Positions 34,715-43,969 are shown, counted from the first letter of the stretch. The stretch is DNA of 64,000 nt from Comamonadaceae bacterium OS-4 (GCA_027924025.1 AP026970.1:828501-892500); one strand, 5' to 3'. A program made the numbers and translations. The notes: a model not told the origin generated them from the letters alone.

Positions 34715-35461
34715 TCAGGGCGAGAGATGTGCTCGGGGCCCCTGGCCCGCATCAGGGGCCGGCAGCAAGCGCTCATATTCCCTGTGAACCACCCCAAAGC
34801 ACTCGCACACCACGCGCATCAGGCCTTCGCGGTCCAACACCCGCAACCTGCCGCGCCGGTAGCGGATCAGCCCCGACACCTGCAACTTGCGCGCCTCGTG
34901 GCTGACGCCTTCACGCCGCACGCCCAGCAGGGTGGAGATGATTTCGTGGGTCACCGTCAACTCGTTGGTCACTGAGCGCTCTAGCCTCAGCAGCAGCCAG
35001 CGGCACAGCTGTTGCTCCAAGTGGTGGTGCCGGTTGCACACCGCGGTTTGCGTGATCTGGGTGACCAGCGCCTGGGTGTAGCGCAGCAAAAGCCGCATCA
35101 CCACCGCACGGCGTTCAAACTCCGCCGCGAGGTGGCGCGATGGCAAGCGGTAGGCCTGCCCCGCGTTGTGGACCACGGTGCAGCCCGGCGTGCGGTCCCC
35201 GCCCAAAAACAGCGAGATGCCGACGACCCCATCGTTTCCGATCACGGCAATCTCCGCAGAGTCGCCGTTCTCCGTGACATACACCATGGACACGATGGCG
35301 GTGGTGGGAAAGTAGGCGTGCGTGGGCGCTTGTCCGGCATCTGCCATGACTTGCCCCAGATGGAGGGTGACCAACTCCAGATTCGGGAGCAGGCGGTTTA
35401 CTTCTTCGGGGGGGAGGGTGGCGAGTAGCCGGTTTTCGTCCGGCCGGCAGAGGCTATCCAT
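34715..35461 (-). CDS. Crp/Fnr-family transcriptional regulator
   Basis: A 248-residue regulator with an N-terminal cyclic-nucleotide-binding-like beta roll (about 20-140) and a C-terminal winged HTH (TVTHEIISTLLGVRREGVSHEA). It lacks the Fnr cysteine cluster, so an oxygen-sensing Fe-S centre is unlikely. The ATG at 35461 has AAGAGG eight bases upstream. A near-palindrome at 35525-35544 upstream may be its own operator. The BLUF gene follows, suggesting a shared light or stress response. Confidence 0.92.
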   Translation of the reverse strand: MDSLCRPDENRLLATLPPEEVNRLLPNLELVTLHLGQVMADAGQAPTHAYFPTTAIVSMVYVTENGDSAEIAVIGNDGVVGISLFLGGDRTPGCTVVHNAGQAYRLPSRHLAAEFERRAVVMRLLLRYTQALVTQITQTAVCNRHHHLEQQLCRWLLLRLERSVTNELTVTHEIISTLLGVRREGVSHEARKLQVSGLIRYRRGRLRVLDREGLMRVVCECFGVVHREYERLLPAPDAGQGPRAHLSP

Positions 35462-35524
35462 GGGTAAAACCTCTTTGTAATTCAAATCCGATCGCGCAGA
35501 CCCTACCGGCTTTTCAGGCCGGTG

Positions 35525-35544
35525 TATGTGCGATACCGTACATA
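35525..35544. promoter_or_regulatory. Candidate operator upstream of the Crp/Fnr gene
   Basis: A 20-base near-palindrome, TATGTGCG and CGTACATA arms, pairing at eight of ten positions. It sits 64 bases before the crp-like start. An ACCGGC/GCCGGT hairpin (35505-35523) lies between it and the gene. It could be an autoregulatory Crp-type site, though it does not match the Crp consensus TGTGA-N6-TCACA. Confidence 0.4.
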
Positions 35545-35600
35545 AGAATTACTGGCGGCTACCCACCGTGCAGCACGCGCCGCCTGTGCTGCTTGTTTTT

Positions 35601-35659
35601 AGATGAAAAGTGCCACTCGCGCCCATAGAATAAGCGCGAGTAGCTCCTAAATCAATAGC
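35601..35659 (+). repeat. Dispersed palindromic repeat, copy F
   Basis: Intergenic, directly after the Hsp70-like gene's stop. CACTCGCGCCCATAG-AATAAGCGCGAGTAG stem-loop, ending CTCCTAAATCAATAGC. Closest to copy C. Confidence 0.8.
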
Positions 35660-35662
35660 GCG

Positions 35663-36925
35663 TCAATACGGGTGTACCGCACCCGCCCACGCCAGCCCGG
35701 CGGCTACGCCACCAAAGCGGTTGCCTTCCACCAGCGTGGCTTGGGGCATGGCCGCGCGAAGCGCTGCTATCAAGGTGCGCAGTGCGGACGAGCCACCGGT
35801 CAGGTACACCGCGTCCACGGCCTGCAGGCCGGCGGCGGCCACGCAGTCCTGGGCGCACTGCACTACCTGCGCCAGCGATGCGTGCAGGGCGGCTTCCATG
35901 TTCGCCGCGTCCACGGTGGGGGCCAGGCTCCGGTCCAAAAAGTCGACGTTGACCACCGCGCCATCGCCGCTGATGGAGCAGGCAATCTTGGCGGCTTCCA
36001 CGCTGGCCAGCATGCGGTGGCCGTGCTGCTCTTCCAGCGCATCCATCAGGCGGCGGTGCAGGGCCTGGTCGGTGTAGTCGGTCCACAGCTCTTTGGCAAA
36101 GTGCATGGACTTGCGGGTGTAGGCCTGGTGGATCAGGTGCCAGGTGCTCAGGTCAAAAAACACGCTGCTGGGCACAATGCGCCCGCCGGTGCCCACGTGC
36201 TTGTAGCCCAAGTGGGGCATCACAGTGGTCAGGTCCAGCAAGCGGTCAAAGTCGGTGCCGCCAATGTGCACGCCGGTGGTGGCCAAAATGTCTGCGGTGC
36301 GGTCGCCCTGCGCGCTGCGCTCGGGGTTAAGGCGGATCACCGTGAAGTCGGAGGTGCCGCCGCCGATATCGACCACCAGCGCTGTGGTCTCTTTGGCAAC
36401 GCGCTGCTCGTAGTCCAGCGCGGCGGCAATCGGTTCGAGCTGGTAGGCAATCTGGGTAAAGCCGGCCTCGGTCGCGGCGCGGCCCAGCGTCTCTTGCGCC
36501 AGCTGGTCGCGCTCGGTATCGTCGTCCACAAAGTGCACCGGGCGGCCCAGCATGGCGTGGGTCAGGGGTTGGCCCACATGGGCTTCGCAGCGGCGCTTGA
36601 GCTCCTTGAAGAACAGCACCACGATGTCGAAGAAGCGGATGCTCTTGTCGCCCACGGCGGTGTACTCGTCCATCAGGCGGCTGCCCATCAGGCTTTTGAG
36701 CGAGCGCAGCAGGCGACCCTCAGTGCCGTTCAGGTAAGCCTGCATGGCCTCCGCGCCAAAGAGCACGCTGTGGGTCTCACTGGCAAAAAACAGGGCGGTC
36801 GGCATCTCTGCCTTGGCGCCGTCCAGCGGGATGACCTGCAAGGCGCCTTGCGCGTCAATCAGGGCACAGGCGGAGTTGGAGGTGCCGAAGTCAATGCCCA
36901 GCACGAGGGGGCGAGCAGTCTCCAT
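35663..36925 (-). CDS. Hsp70-like chaperone, YegD-type
   Basis: A 420-residue Hsp70/actin-fold ATPase. Phosphate-1 motif VLGIDFGTSNSACAL, phosphate-2 VVDIGGGTSDFTV and adenosine motif LTGGSSALR are intact. It lacks the substrate-binding domain of DnaK and matches YegD in length and layout. The role is unknown. The ATG overlaps the stop of the esterase gene upstream (TGATG), so the two are coupled. Confidence 0.93.
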   Translation of the reverse strand: METARPLVLGIDFGTSNSACALIDAQGALQVIPLDGAKAEMPTALFFASETHSVLFGAEAMQAYLNGTEGRLLRSLKSLMGSRLMDEYTAVGDKSIRFFDIVVLFFKELKRRCEAHVGQPLTHAMLGRPVHFVDDDTERDQLAQETLGRAATEAGFTQIAYQLEPIAAALDYEQRVAKETTALVVDIGGGTSDFTVIRLNPERSAQGDRTADILATTGVHIGGTDFDRLLDLTTVMPHLGYKHVGTGGRIVPSSVFFDLSTWHLIHQAYTRKSMHFAKELWTDYTDQALHRRLMDALEEQHGHRMLASVEAAKIACSISGDGAVVNVDFLDRSLAPTVDAANMEAALHASLAQVVQCAQDCVAAAGLQAVDAVYLTGGSSALRTLIAALRAAMPQATLVEGNRFGGVAAGLAWAGAVHPY

Positions 36926-37596
36926 CACGCGGGCAGCACCTGCTTCAAAAAGGCGGCAATGTCAGCAATCTCACGCGGGTGCACGCTGTGCGGCATGGGG
37001 TAGGTGTGCCACTGCACCGGGTGGCCGAGGGCGGCCAGCGCGTCGCGCGAGTCTTCGCCGCGCTTCAAAATCACCACCGGGTCCTGGGTGCCGTGGGCCA
37101 TGAAGATGGGGGTGGTCGCGTTGGCGGCGTCGCGCTCGGTGGCAAATCGGTCTGCCAACGGCAGGTAGCCGGACAAGGCCATCACACCTGCAATTTTGTG
37201 CGGCAGGCGCAGCGCGGTGTGCAGTGCCATAGCGCAGCCTTGGCTAAAACCCGCCAATACGATGCGCGCTGCCGGAATGCCACGCGCCATTTCGCGCTCC
37301 ACCAGGGCCGCAATCGCCGCCTCAGAGCACTGGATGCCCGCCGCATCCTGCTTGCTCACCAGATCCATGCCGTACAGGTCGTACCAGCCGGGCATCACAT
37401 AGCCGCCGTTGATGGTGATCGGGATGCTGGGCGCCTGCGGAAACACAAAGCGGATGGGCTGACAGCCTTCCAAGTCCAGCTCTGGCACCAGTCCTGCAAA
37501 GTCATCGCTGGTGGCGCCCAGCCCGTGCATCCAGATGACGGCAGCCGTGGGGTTGGGGGCGGATTCGAGTTCGATGCAAGAGAGCAGGGCAGTCAT
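36925..37596 (-). CDS. Alpha/beta-hydrolase, carboxylesterase/acyl-protein thioesterase type
   Basis: A 223-residue serine hydrolase of the YpfH/phospholipase-carboxylesterase family. The nucleophile elbow is GFSQG, the oxyanion region WMHGLGAT, and the catalytic Asp and His are in GTQDPVV and MPHSVHP. No signal peptide. ATG at 37596 chosen; the longer upstream frame lacks family similarity. Coupled to the Hsp70-like gene. Substrate unknown. Confidence 0.93.
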   Translation of the reverse strand: MTALLSCIELESAPNPTAAVIWMHGLGATSDDFAGLVPELDLEGCQPIRFVFPQAPSIPITINGGYVMPGWYDLYGMDLVSKQDAAGIQCSEAAIAALVEREMARGIPAARIVLAGFSQGCAMALHTALRLPHKIAGVMALSGYLPLADRFATERDAANATTPIFMAHGTQDPVVILKRGEDSRDALAALGHPVQWHTYPMPHSVHPREIADIAAFLKQVLPA

Positions 37597-37664
37597 GGCG
37601 CGGGCCTTGGTATTGAATTTGGGAGACGGGTTTATAACCGAGTTGCAGCGGTTATCGTCAAGGC

Positions 37665-38549
37665 ATGTCTTCACACCGCTTTCATCATGTGCTGCCTTTG
37701 TTGGCGGTTTTGGGTTCTGTCACCGCCTTGGGGCTGGGCACGTCGATCGCCAAACAGTTGTTCCCTGTAGTCGGTTCCCTGGGCACCACCGCCTTGCGCG
37801 TGGGCTTTTCAGCGCTGCTGCTTTTGCTGATTTGGCGGCCCTGGCGTTGGTCGTTGGCACCGGCCGACCGCATGTCATTGCTGCGTTACGGCGTAGCGCT
37901 GGGGCTGATGAACTTGCTGTTTTACATGTCGCTGCGCACCATTCCGTTTGGCATTGCGGTCGCGATTGAGTTTTCGGGGCCTTTGGCGGTGGCGCTGTAT
38001 TCGTCGCGCAAGCCGGTGGATTTTGTGTGGCTGGCGCTGGCGATTGCGGGGCTGGGATTGCTGCTGCCCTTTGGCGGCAATGTGCAGGCGCTGGACCTGA
38101 CCGGCGTGCTCTATGCCCTGGCCGCCGCTGCGTTCTGGGGTGCTTATATCGTGTTCGGCAAGCGGGTGGGCCACTTACATGCAGGCCACTCGGTGGCGCT
38201 GGGGCTCACCGTGGCTGCCATCACCGTGGTGCCCTTTGGCATCTGGCATGCAGGCGCGGCCCTGCTGGATCCACACGTTTTGCTGATCGGGCTGGTGGTG
38301 GCCGCGATCTCTAGCGCCATACCTATCTCGCTGGAGATGGTGGCCCTCAAGCGCCTGCCGCAAGAGGCTTTCGGCATCATGACCAGCATGGAGCCGGCGG
38401 TGGCGGCTTTGCTGGGCTTGGTGATGCTCGATGAGCAACTCAGCGCCCCGCAGTGGTGGGCGATTGTGTTCATCATGGGTGCGGCGGCCGGCAGCGCGGT
38501 GACTGCCAAGCGCCAGCCGCCAGCGGTGGCGGCCGGGCTGGTGCAGTAA
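37665..38549 (+). CDS. EamA-family exporter, RhtA-like
   Basis: A 294-residue inner-membrane protein with ten TM helices in two EamA repeats. Segments such as AIEFSGPLAVAL and SAIPISLEMVALKRLP are typical of RhtA, the threonine/homoserine exporter. It is divergent from the esterase-Hsp70 pair and convergent with the next gene, with only five bases between the two ends. Confidence 0.9.
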   Translation: MSSHRFHHVLPLLAVLGSVTALGLGTSIAKQLFPVVGSLGTTALRVGFSALLLLLIWRPWRWSLAPADRMSLLRYGVALGLMNLLFYMSLRTIPFGIAVAIEFSGPLAVALYSSRKPVDFVWLALAIAGLGLLLPFGGNVQALDLTGVLYALAAAAFWGAYIVFGKRVGHLHAGHSVALGLTVAAITVVPFGIWHAGAALLDPHVLLIGLVVAAISSAIPISLEMVALKRLPQEAFGIMTSMEPAVAALLGLVMLDEQLSAPQWWAIVFIMGAAAGSAVTAKRQPPAVAAGLVQ

Positions 38550-38554
38550 GTGCT

Positions 38555-39670
38555 TTATTGGGGCAGCCAGCCCAGCCCGTGGGCGTGCAGGCTTTGCACA
38601 TACAGGCGGTCTTTGGTTTCGGTAATCGCCGTGGTTTCGGGGTAGCTGCCGCTCGGGTCTTGCAGGTCGGCCACTACTTTTCCGGCTTCAGTGAAGGCGA
38701 TCACATGGCCGTAGGCCTTGGGGATGGGCCACAGCACCCGCGGCAAGCGCAGGGTGAGGCTGCGCAGCCACGGCATGGACGACAAGTGGTCGATGGTGGC
38801 GTTGCGGGGCTTGGCAAAGCCCAGCCAGATTTTTCCGTCCAGGCCGCGCATCAGGTTGTCGGGGTAGCCGGGCAGGTTGTCCAGCAGCACCCGGGCTTGT
38901 GCGGTGCCTGGGGTGTGGGTTTCAAGGCTGCGCACGTCGAGCTGATGGGCGCTGACCGCAATCTTCCAGACCCGGTATTTGCCGGTTTCGTTCACAAACA
39001 GTGACTGCTCGTCCTGGCTCAGTGCCACGCCGTTGGCAAAGCTCAAGCCGGTCGCAACCACGCGGGTGGTTTTGGTGGCAGGGTCGTATTCCAGAATGCG
39101 ACCGGTGCTGGACTGCTCCACGATGTCGAGCAGGCTCGCCTCGAAGGTGCCGCCCCAGTCTTTGGGGGCAAAGCGGGTGGAGGCATCGCTGAAATACATC
39201 TTGCCGTTTTGAGCGACTACCACCGCATCTGCGTAACGGATCGGGTCGCCATTCACCGTGTCGGTAAGCAACGTAACCTTCGCATCCGGCGCGATGGACA
39301 GCAGCCCTTTGACCGCATCCGCCGCAATCAGGTTGCCTTCCGCATCAAAGTCAAAGCCCAGCACCCGACCGCCGGTGTTGGCAAACACCTGCTGCGCGCT
39401 GCCATCGGCCTCCATGCGCAAGATGTTGCCGCTTGCCACCGTTGTGTAGAGCTTGCCGTCGCGGCCGAACTGGATGTGTTCCGGCCCCACTTCGCCATGC
39501 AGGTTGATCATTCTCATACCGCTCAGCCGGTCGTTGACGGCGTGGGTACCTTGATAGCCTGGGGCGGTGGGCGCATCCCACGCCACGGGGCTCACCGGGA
39601 CTGGCCACAAGAGCAGATACAGCGTGGCGCAGCCCACGATCCCCGCAACGAGGTCCAAAAGTGTCTTCAA
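38555..39670 (-). CDS. Strictosidine-synthase-like beta-propeller protein
   Basis: A 371-residue SMP-30/strictosidine synthase-like protein with an N-terminal membrane anchor (LLDLVAGIVGCATLYLLLW) and a six-bladed propeller (GPEHIQFGRDGKLY, YFSDAS, FANGVALSQDEQSLFVNE, YPDNLMRG). The bacterial family is probably a lactonase or hydrolase of unknown substrate. No ATG fits the anchored N-terminus; the start is TTG at 39670. It follows the dCache gene by 41 bases. Confidence 0.85.
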   Translation of the reverse strand: MKTLLDLVAGIVGCATLYLLLWPVPVSPVAWDAPTAPGYQGTHAVNDRLSGMRMINLHGEVGPEHIQFGRDGKLYTTVASGNILRMEADGSAQQVFANTGGRVLGFDFDAEGNLIAADAVKGLLSIAPDAKVTLLTDTVNGDPIRYADAVVVAQNGKMYFSDASTRFAPKDWGGTFEASLLDIVEQSSTGRILEYDPATKTTRVVATGLSFANGVALSQDEQSLFVNETGKYRVWKIAVSAHQLDVRSLETHTPGTAQARVLLDNLPGYPDNLMRGLDGKIWLGFAKPRNATIDHLSSMPWLRSLTLRLPRVLWPIPKAYGHVIAFTEAGKVVADLQDPSGSYPETTAITETKDRLYVQSLHAHGLGWLPQ

Positions 39671-39711
39671 AGTGTGTTTCCCTGAGAGCCCGAATACTCG
39701 AGCGAGCGCAT

Positions 39712-41052
39712 TCAGATGTTGCTGTGGTTGTCGTTGGTGCTGCCACTAGTGCGGGCCTGAGCCTCGACCTGTGCCACGCGTTTTTCCAGCTGGCTGCTGC
39801 GCTGGTGGTGGTGCATCAGCTGGTCTCGCCGGTCCAGGGCGGCGCGTCCTGCCCGCACAAACCAGGGCTTCCACAGGGCCGGTACCTTGGGTGGGCGCTT
39901 GATGTTGGGCCCCTCGGCGTTCTGGACATAGTCGGCCAACTGCAAGGCCGGCTGCGTAAAGCGCCGGCTCAGCCACAGCGCGGCACCTGCAGTGGCCAGC
40001 AGCCCGAGGAGGCCGGTCAACATCATCGGCCATGTTTTACCGAGGGCTTGCGATGCCGTGGCCTCTGCTGGCTGGTAAATCACCAGGCTGAAGGGCGAGC
40101 CCCGCAAGGCGAACCGGAGCCAGCCGGCATCGGCGGTGTAAGGGCCCGCAGGCAATACCGCTTTGCTGTCGCTAGCGGCCAAGGTGCGGCCCTGGGTGTC
40201 GATGACCCAGGCTTGGCCCAGCGTTAACGGGTGTTGTTGTATGACGGCGGTCAGCGCGTCGACGGCCAAGTCGGTCCCCATGACGCCCACATACGCGTTA
40301 CCGGCGTACACCGGTGCCAGTACGGAGACCACTGGAATGCCCTTGAGCGTGTCGGTGTGTGGCAGGGTCCAGACCGGCTCTTTTTGCGGGTTGCGGGTCG
40401 GGCCGGCGGCCTCCACCGGGCGGGCGCCTTGTGCTTCCCAAAAAACGGCGAGCGCGGTACCCATGTCGGACTTGCCGGTGGCGGCGAACACCTCATCGCG
40501 CGATTGCGCGGGGTACACCCAGCGCCAGCGCTGCGGCGCGTCGTAAAAATAGCTCCACACCAAGCGGGATTGGGTGTTGTGGGCGGCAACGACCTGCCCG
40601 AGCGCCCCCAAAGGGGCATTGAGCTCGCGCCGGTAATCCCCGCCTGCGCTGGGGTTTACATGGATGGAGCCCATGTCTTTGACCAGATCTTGCGGCATCC
40701 GGTCCCAGGGCGCATCCCGCAGTGGCGCGAGGTTGCGGCGCTCCAGGCGCTCGGCCAGGCCGGCATCGACGAAGCCTGCTTGACGCAGGTTGCGCTCGGC
40801 GCTCTGGCGCATGCCGACCACATGCTGGCGTGCGGCATCCAGCGGCCCGTTGAGTGCGGTTTGCAACTGCTCCCCTTGGGCACTGAGTGCCCAGCCGAGT
40901 GCCCGTTTTTGGCGGTGGTACTCTGCCCAACTCCCGAGCAGCAAGGCCAAGGTGAGGCCCGCGATCACCAGTGCCAGACTGATGTGGTGTGTGCGGAGCA
41001 TTTGCGATGCGCTGACGACCGGCGCAGAAGAAGGTGGGGCAGTAGTCGGCAT
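39712..41052 (-). CDS. dCache membrane sensor without output domain
   Basis: A 446-residue protein with an N-terminal TM helix (about 25-41), a large periplasmic dCache_1-like domain (VYPAQSRDEVFAATG, VYAGNAYVGVMGTDLAVDAL), a second TM helix near 345-365 and a ~75-residue cytoplasmic tail that ends in a coiled-coil-like stretch (LEKRVAQVEAQA). No kinase, GGDEF, EAL or methyl-accepting domain follows. It may signal through a partner. An alternative ATG 17 codons in is possible. Confidence 0.8.
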   Translation of the reverse strand: MPTTAPPSSAPVVSASQMLRTHHISLALVIAGLTLALLLGSWAEYHRQKRALGWALSAQGEQLQTALNGPLDAARQHVVGMRQSAERNLRQAGFVDAGLAERLERRNLAPLRDAPWDRMPQDLVKDMGSIHVNPSAGGDYRRELNAPLGALGQVVAAHNTQSRLVWSYFYDAPQRWRWVYPAQSRDEVFAATGKSDMGTALAVFWEAQGARPVEAAGPTRNPQKEPVWTLPHTDTLKGIPVVSVLAPVYAGNAYVGVMGTDLAVDALTAVIQQHPLTLGQAWVIDTQGRTLAASDSKAVLPAGPYTADAGWLRFALRGSPFSLVIYQPAEATASQALGKTWPMMLTGLLGLLATAGAALWLSRRFTQPALQLADYVQNAEGPNIKRPPKVPALWKPWFVRAGRAALDRRDQLMHHHQRSSQLEKRVAQVEAQARTSGSTNDNHSNI

Positions 41053-41127
41053 AGCGTTATTGTGGCCCCGTGGCCAGGGCCGGGTGCCACCGCCGGGCTA
41101 AGCGGCCGCGGTGGCACGCCAGCCGGT

Positions 41128-42027
41128 TCAGTTGCTCCGGGCGTTGGGGGGAATCTTGCCTTTCATATCCGCCACCGCTGCGCGTCCGGCCACATAGCCT
41201 GCCTGGATCAGGTCTTTGCGTGCGCCGAAGTCGGTACTGCTGAAGCGGGAGGTGTCCGGCCGGATCAATACGTCGGCTTCTTTGGCCTCCAGATTGGTCA
41301 GTGCGCGGCCCATGATTTCAAACGACTGCAATATGACTTCGTAGAGTCCATGGCCCACGTTGTTCTGGGGTTTGGTGCCAACGTCGATCGCAATGACCTG
41401 GCTGGCACCCAAGGTGCGCGCAAACCGCACCGGCAGGGGGCTTACCAAGCCACCATCGACCAGCTCCACACCACCCACAATGGCCGGCACAAAAACACCC
41501 GGAATCGCACTCGACGCCCGCACTGCCTGGCCGGTGTCGCCCGAGCGCAAAAGCACCGCCTCGCCGTTGCTCAGGTTGGTGGCCACGGCGCCAAATGTGA
41601 GCTTGAGCTTTTCAATCGGTTGGTTGCGCACGTATTCGTTGATCAGCTTTTGCAGCGCCTCGCCCGCGAACATGCCGCGTTTGTTGGCCGAGTTGAAGTC
41701 GGCCACATCGATATCGCGCACCTTGAGGGCGACTTCTTCCATTTGCCAGGGGCTGAAGCCTGCCGCATAGAAAGCGCCCACTAGAGAGCCTGCGCTGGTG
41801 CCGACCACTACATCGGCCTTGTAGCCGCTCTCTTCCAGCGCCTTGAGCACACCGATGTGCGCAAACCCGCGCGCGGACCCGCCACCCAGAACAAGCCCGA
41901 GCTTGCCGGGGCGCCGGGGCGTGACCTGTGCGGCGGCTGGGCCTGACAGGGCAAGGGCGGAGGCCGCCGCCACACCGGTGGCCAGTTGACGGGCGAAGGT
42001 GCGACGCAGCATGCCGGGAGCTCCCAT
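41128..42027 (-). CDS. Exported patatin-like phospholipase, RssA-type
   Basis: A 299-residue patatin with GGGSARGFAHIGVL oxyanion loop, GTSAG nucleophile and VDGG catalytic Asp. The N-terminus LRRTFARQLATGVAAASALAL has a twin Arg followed by a hydrophobic segment and AAA-type cleavage site, so it is probably exported by Tat. The ATG at 42027 overlaps the OmpA-family gene's stop (TGATG); a GTG one codon earlier or an ATG at 42012 are alternatives. Confidence 0.92.
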   Translation of the reverse strand: MGAPGMLRRTFARQLATGVAAASALALSGPAAAQVTPRRPGKLGLVLGGGSARGFAHIGVLKALEESGYKADVVVGTSAGSLVGAFYAAGFSPWQMEEVALKVRDIDVADFNSANKRGMFAGEALQKLINEYVRNQPIEKLKLTFGAVATNLSNGEAVLLRSGDTGQAVRASSAIPGVFVPAIVGGVELVDGGLVSPLPVRFARTLGASQVIAIDVGTKPQNNVGHGLYEVILQSFEIMGRALTNLEAKEADVLIRPDTSRFSSTDFGARKDLIQAGYVAGRAAVADMKGKIPPNARSN

Positions 42028-42647
42028 CACTTGCCCATCACGGGTTGGATCAAGCCCTTGTCCATCATGGCTTTGAGGCGGTCCCAGGCGTTTTCGAAGG
42101 CATTCGGAGCTTCTCCGCGGGTGATGTTTTCCACTTTTTCTTCCAAGATCACCACCTCGACACGGCGGTTGAGTTTGCGGCCTTCGTCATTGGCGTTGGA
42201 GGCCACCGGGCGGTTGAACGAGTAGCCTGCGGTGCTGAGGCGCTTGGCATCAATGCCTTGGGCGATCAGGGCTTCGCGCACGCTGCGGGCGCGGGCTTCC
42301 GAGAGCTGCAGGTTCAGGGCTTCGTTGCCGAGGTTGTCGGTGTGGCCTTCGAGAATCACATTTTTGTCGGTCTTGGTATTGATCAACACCGCAACACGCT
42401 GCAAGTAGGCAGCGGACTCTGTGACGTTCAGGCTGGACTTGCCCGACTCAAACAGAGCAGAGCTCGGCAGAAAAATCTGAACACCACGTTCCGACTGTGC
42501 AATCGGCAGGGTCGGCCCGGTGTAGACCGGAGGGGCAGGCGCCACTGGCGCCTGCTGGCAAGCGCTCAGCAGTGCGCCGGTAAGGGCGAAGGCGGCAACT
42601 GTGGTGCACAGACGCGCGGCGTGGGTAGAACGGGTGAGGTAAGACAT
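42027..42647 (-). CDS. OmpA-family lipoprotein
   Basis: A 206-residue outer-membrane lipoprotein with lipobox LLSAC, a short Pro-rich linker and a C-terminal OmpA peptidoglycan-binding domain (ILEGHTDNLGNEALNLQLSEARA, NRRVEVVI). It is likely to tether the outer membrane to peptidoglycan. Its stop is coupled to the patatin start. The C-terminal ~25 residues extend past the OmpA domain. Confidence 0.93.
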   Translation of the reverse strand: MSYLTRSTHAARLCTTVAAFALTGALLSACQQAPVAPAPPVYTGPTLPIAQSERGVQIFLPSSALFESGKSSLNVTESAAYLQRVAVLINTKTDKNVILEGHTDNLGNEALNLQLSEARARSVREALIAQGIDAKRLSTAGYSFNRPVASNANDEGRKLNRRVEVVILEEKVENITRGEAPNAFENAWDRLKAMMDKGLIQPVMGK

Positions 42648-42769
42648 ACAGACAGATCCAAGTAAAAGGCCGCCAACTGGCCCAGACGCATTGAAACGCC
42701 TAAGCCGTGGGTCTGTCTAGCAATTACTTACAAACATTGGAAATACTCCGTCGATCTGCGAACTATTTC

Positions 42770-43969
42770 TCATGCCCCGTAGCGCTTGGTCCATTCCTTT
42801 TCCAGCGCATCGACCCAGCTGCCGTGGGGTTCTGGAATCGCGGGTGCCGGCTTTTCTACTTGGCCGGGCAAAGGCTTGGCCGCGAATGCGGCGCGCTCGG
42901 TGGCGCTGAGCTTGTCGAGCGCGAGCACCGTCGGGTCGCCCCAGACAGCGATGTCGGCCTTGCGGGCTTGCGCCTCTGCGCTGAGCAAGAAGTTGGCAAA
43001 TACCTGCGCGCCTTCTTTGGCAGTCGCGTTGACGGGAATCGCAACAAAGTGCGTGTTACCGATCGTTCCGCTACTGAATTGATAGCTGGTAATGCTCGCA
43101 GGTAGGCGCTTGGCGACTATTTCGTTCGCAGCGTCGTTGGGGTTGAAGGTGAGTGCAATCGCTACTTCGCCATCGGCCAGCATCTGGCGGATGGCCTCGG
43201 CGTTGTTGGGGAACTGTTTGCCGCCGCGCCACAGGTGCGGGTGCATCTGGTCCAGCGCCGCCCAAAGGGGCGCTGTGGCTTTGGTAAACGCGTCAGGAGT
43301 GACGGGTTTGTAGAGCGCGTCGCGGTTGGCGTTCACGTCCATCAGCACTTGCTTCAGGAAGGTGGTGCCGTGGAAGTTGGGCGGGCGCGGGTAGGTCACG
43401 CGGCCGGGGTTGGCTTTGGCAAAGGCCTGCAGCTCGGCCATGTTTTGTGGCGGCTTGGGCGTGCGCTTGCTGTCGACCATGAAGGTCAGCTGTGCCATGC
43501 CCCAGGGGGCTTCCAGGCCATCGGTCGGCTCGGCAAAGTCCAGCCGCGTGGTGGGCTTGCCTTGCACGTCCACCTTGGCGTACGAGGGCAGGCTTTCTGC
43601 AAAGGGCCCGAAGAGCAGGCCCTCGCGTTTCATGGTCAAAAAGTTTTCACCGTTGATCCACACCAAGTCCACGCTGCCATTGGTTTTGCCGGCTGCTTTC
43701 TCGTTGCGCACTCGCTTGATCATGTCCGGCGCGTCGGCAATTTTGACGTGCTGCACCGTCACGCCAAAGCGCTTCTGCGCCTCGCCCGCGGCCCACTGGA
43801 TGTAGGCGTTGATGGTCTCTGAGCCGCCCCAAGCATTGAAGTACACCGTTTGCCCTTTGGCCTTTGCCTCGATGGCCGACCAGGCGGGGGTGGATTGGGC
43901 GAAGGCGGGAGCCGCGAGTGCGGCAGCCGTGCCCGCGATCAGTTGGCGACGTGCGATGCGAAGAGTCAT
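42770..43969 (-). CDS. ynjB: ABC transporter substrate-binding protein, YnjB-like
   Basis: A 399-residue periplasmic binding protein of the YnjB type: after a signal peptide with a twin-Arg look (RIARRQLIAGTAAALAAPAFA) comes GQTVYFNAWGGSETINAYIQW, then VDLVWINGENFLTMK, motifs I associate with YnjB. The ATG at 43969 follows AGGA; an ATG at 43993 is an alternative. It is alone here, 26 kb from the YnjC-YnjD-like transporter, which it probably serves. Downstream of ftsY by 69 bases. Confidence 0.85.
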   Translation of the reverse strand: MTLRIARRQLIAGTAAALAAPAFAQSTPAWSAIEAKAKGQTVYFNAWGGSETINAYIQWAAGEAQKRFGVTVQHVKIADAPDMIKRVRNEKAAGKTNGSVDLVWINGENFLTMKREGLLFGPFAESLPSYAKVDVQGKPTTRLDFAEPTDGLEAPWGMAQLTFMVDSKRTPKPPQNMAELQAFAKANPGRVTYPRPPNFHGTTFLKQVLMDVNANRDALYKPVTPDAFTKATAPLWAALDQMHPHLWRGGKQFPNNAEAIRQMLADGEVAIALTFNPNDAANEIVAKRLPASITSYQFSSGTIGNTHFVAIPVNATAKEGAQVFANFLLSAEAQARKADIAVWGDPTVLALDKLSATERAAFAAKPLPGQVEKPAPAIPEPHGSWVDALEKEWTKRYGA

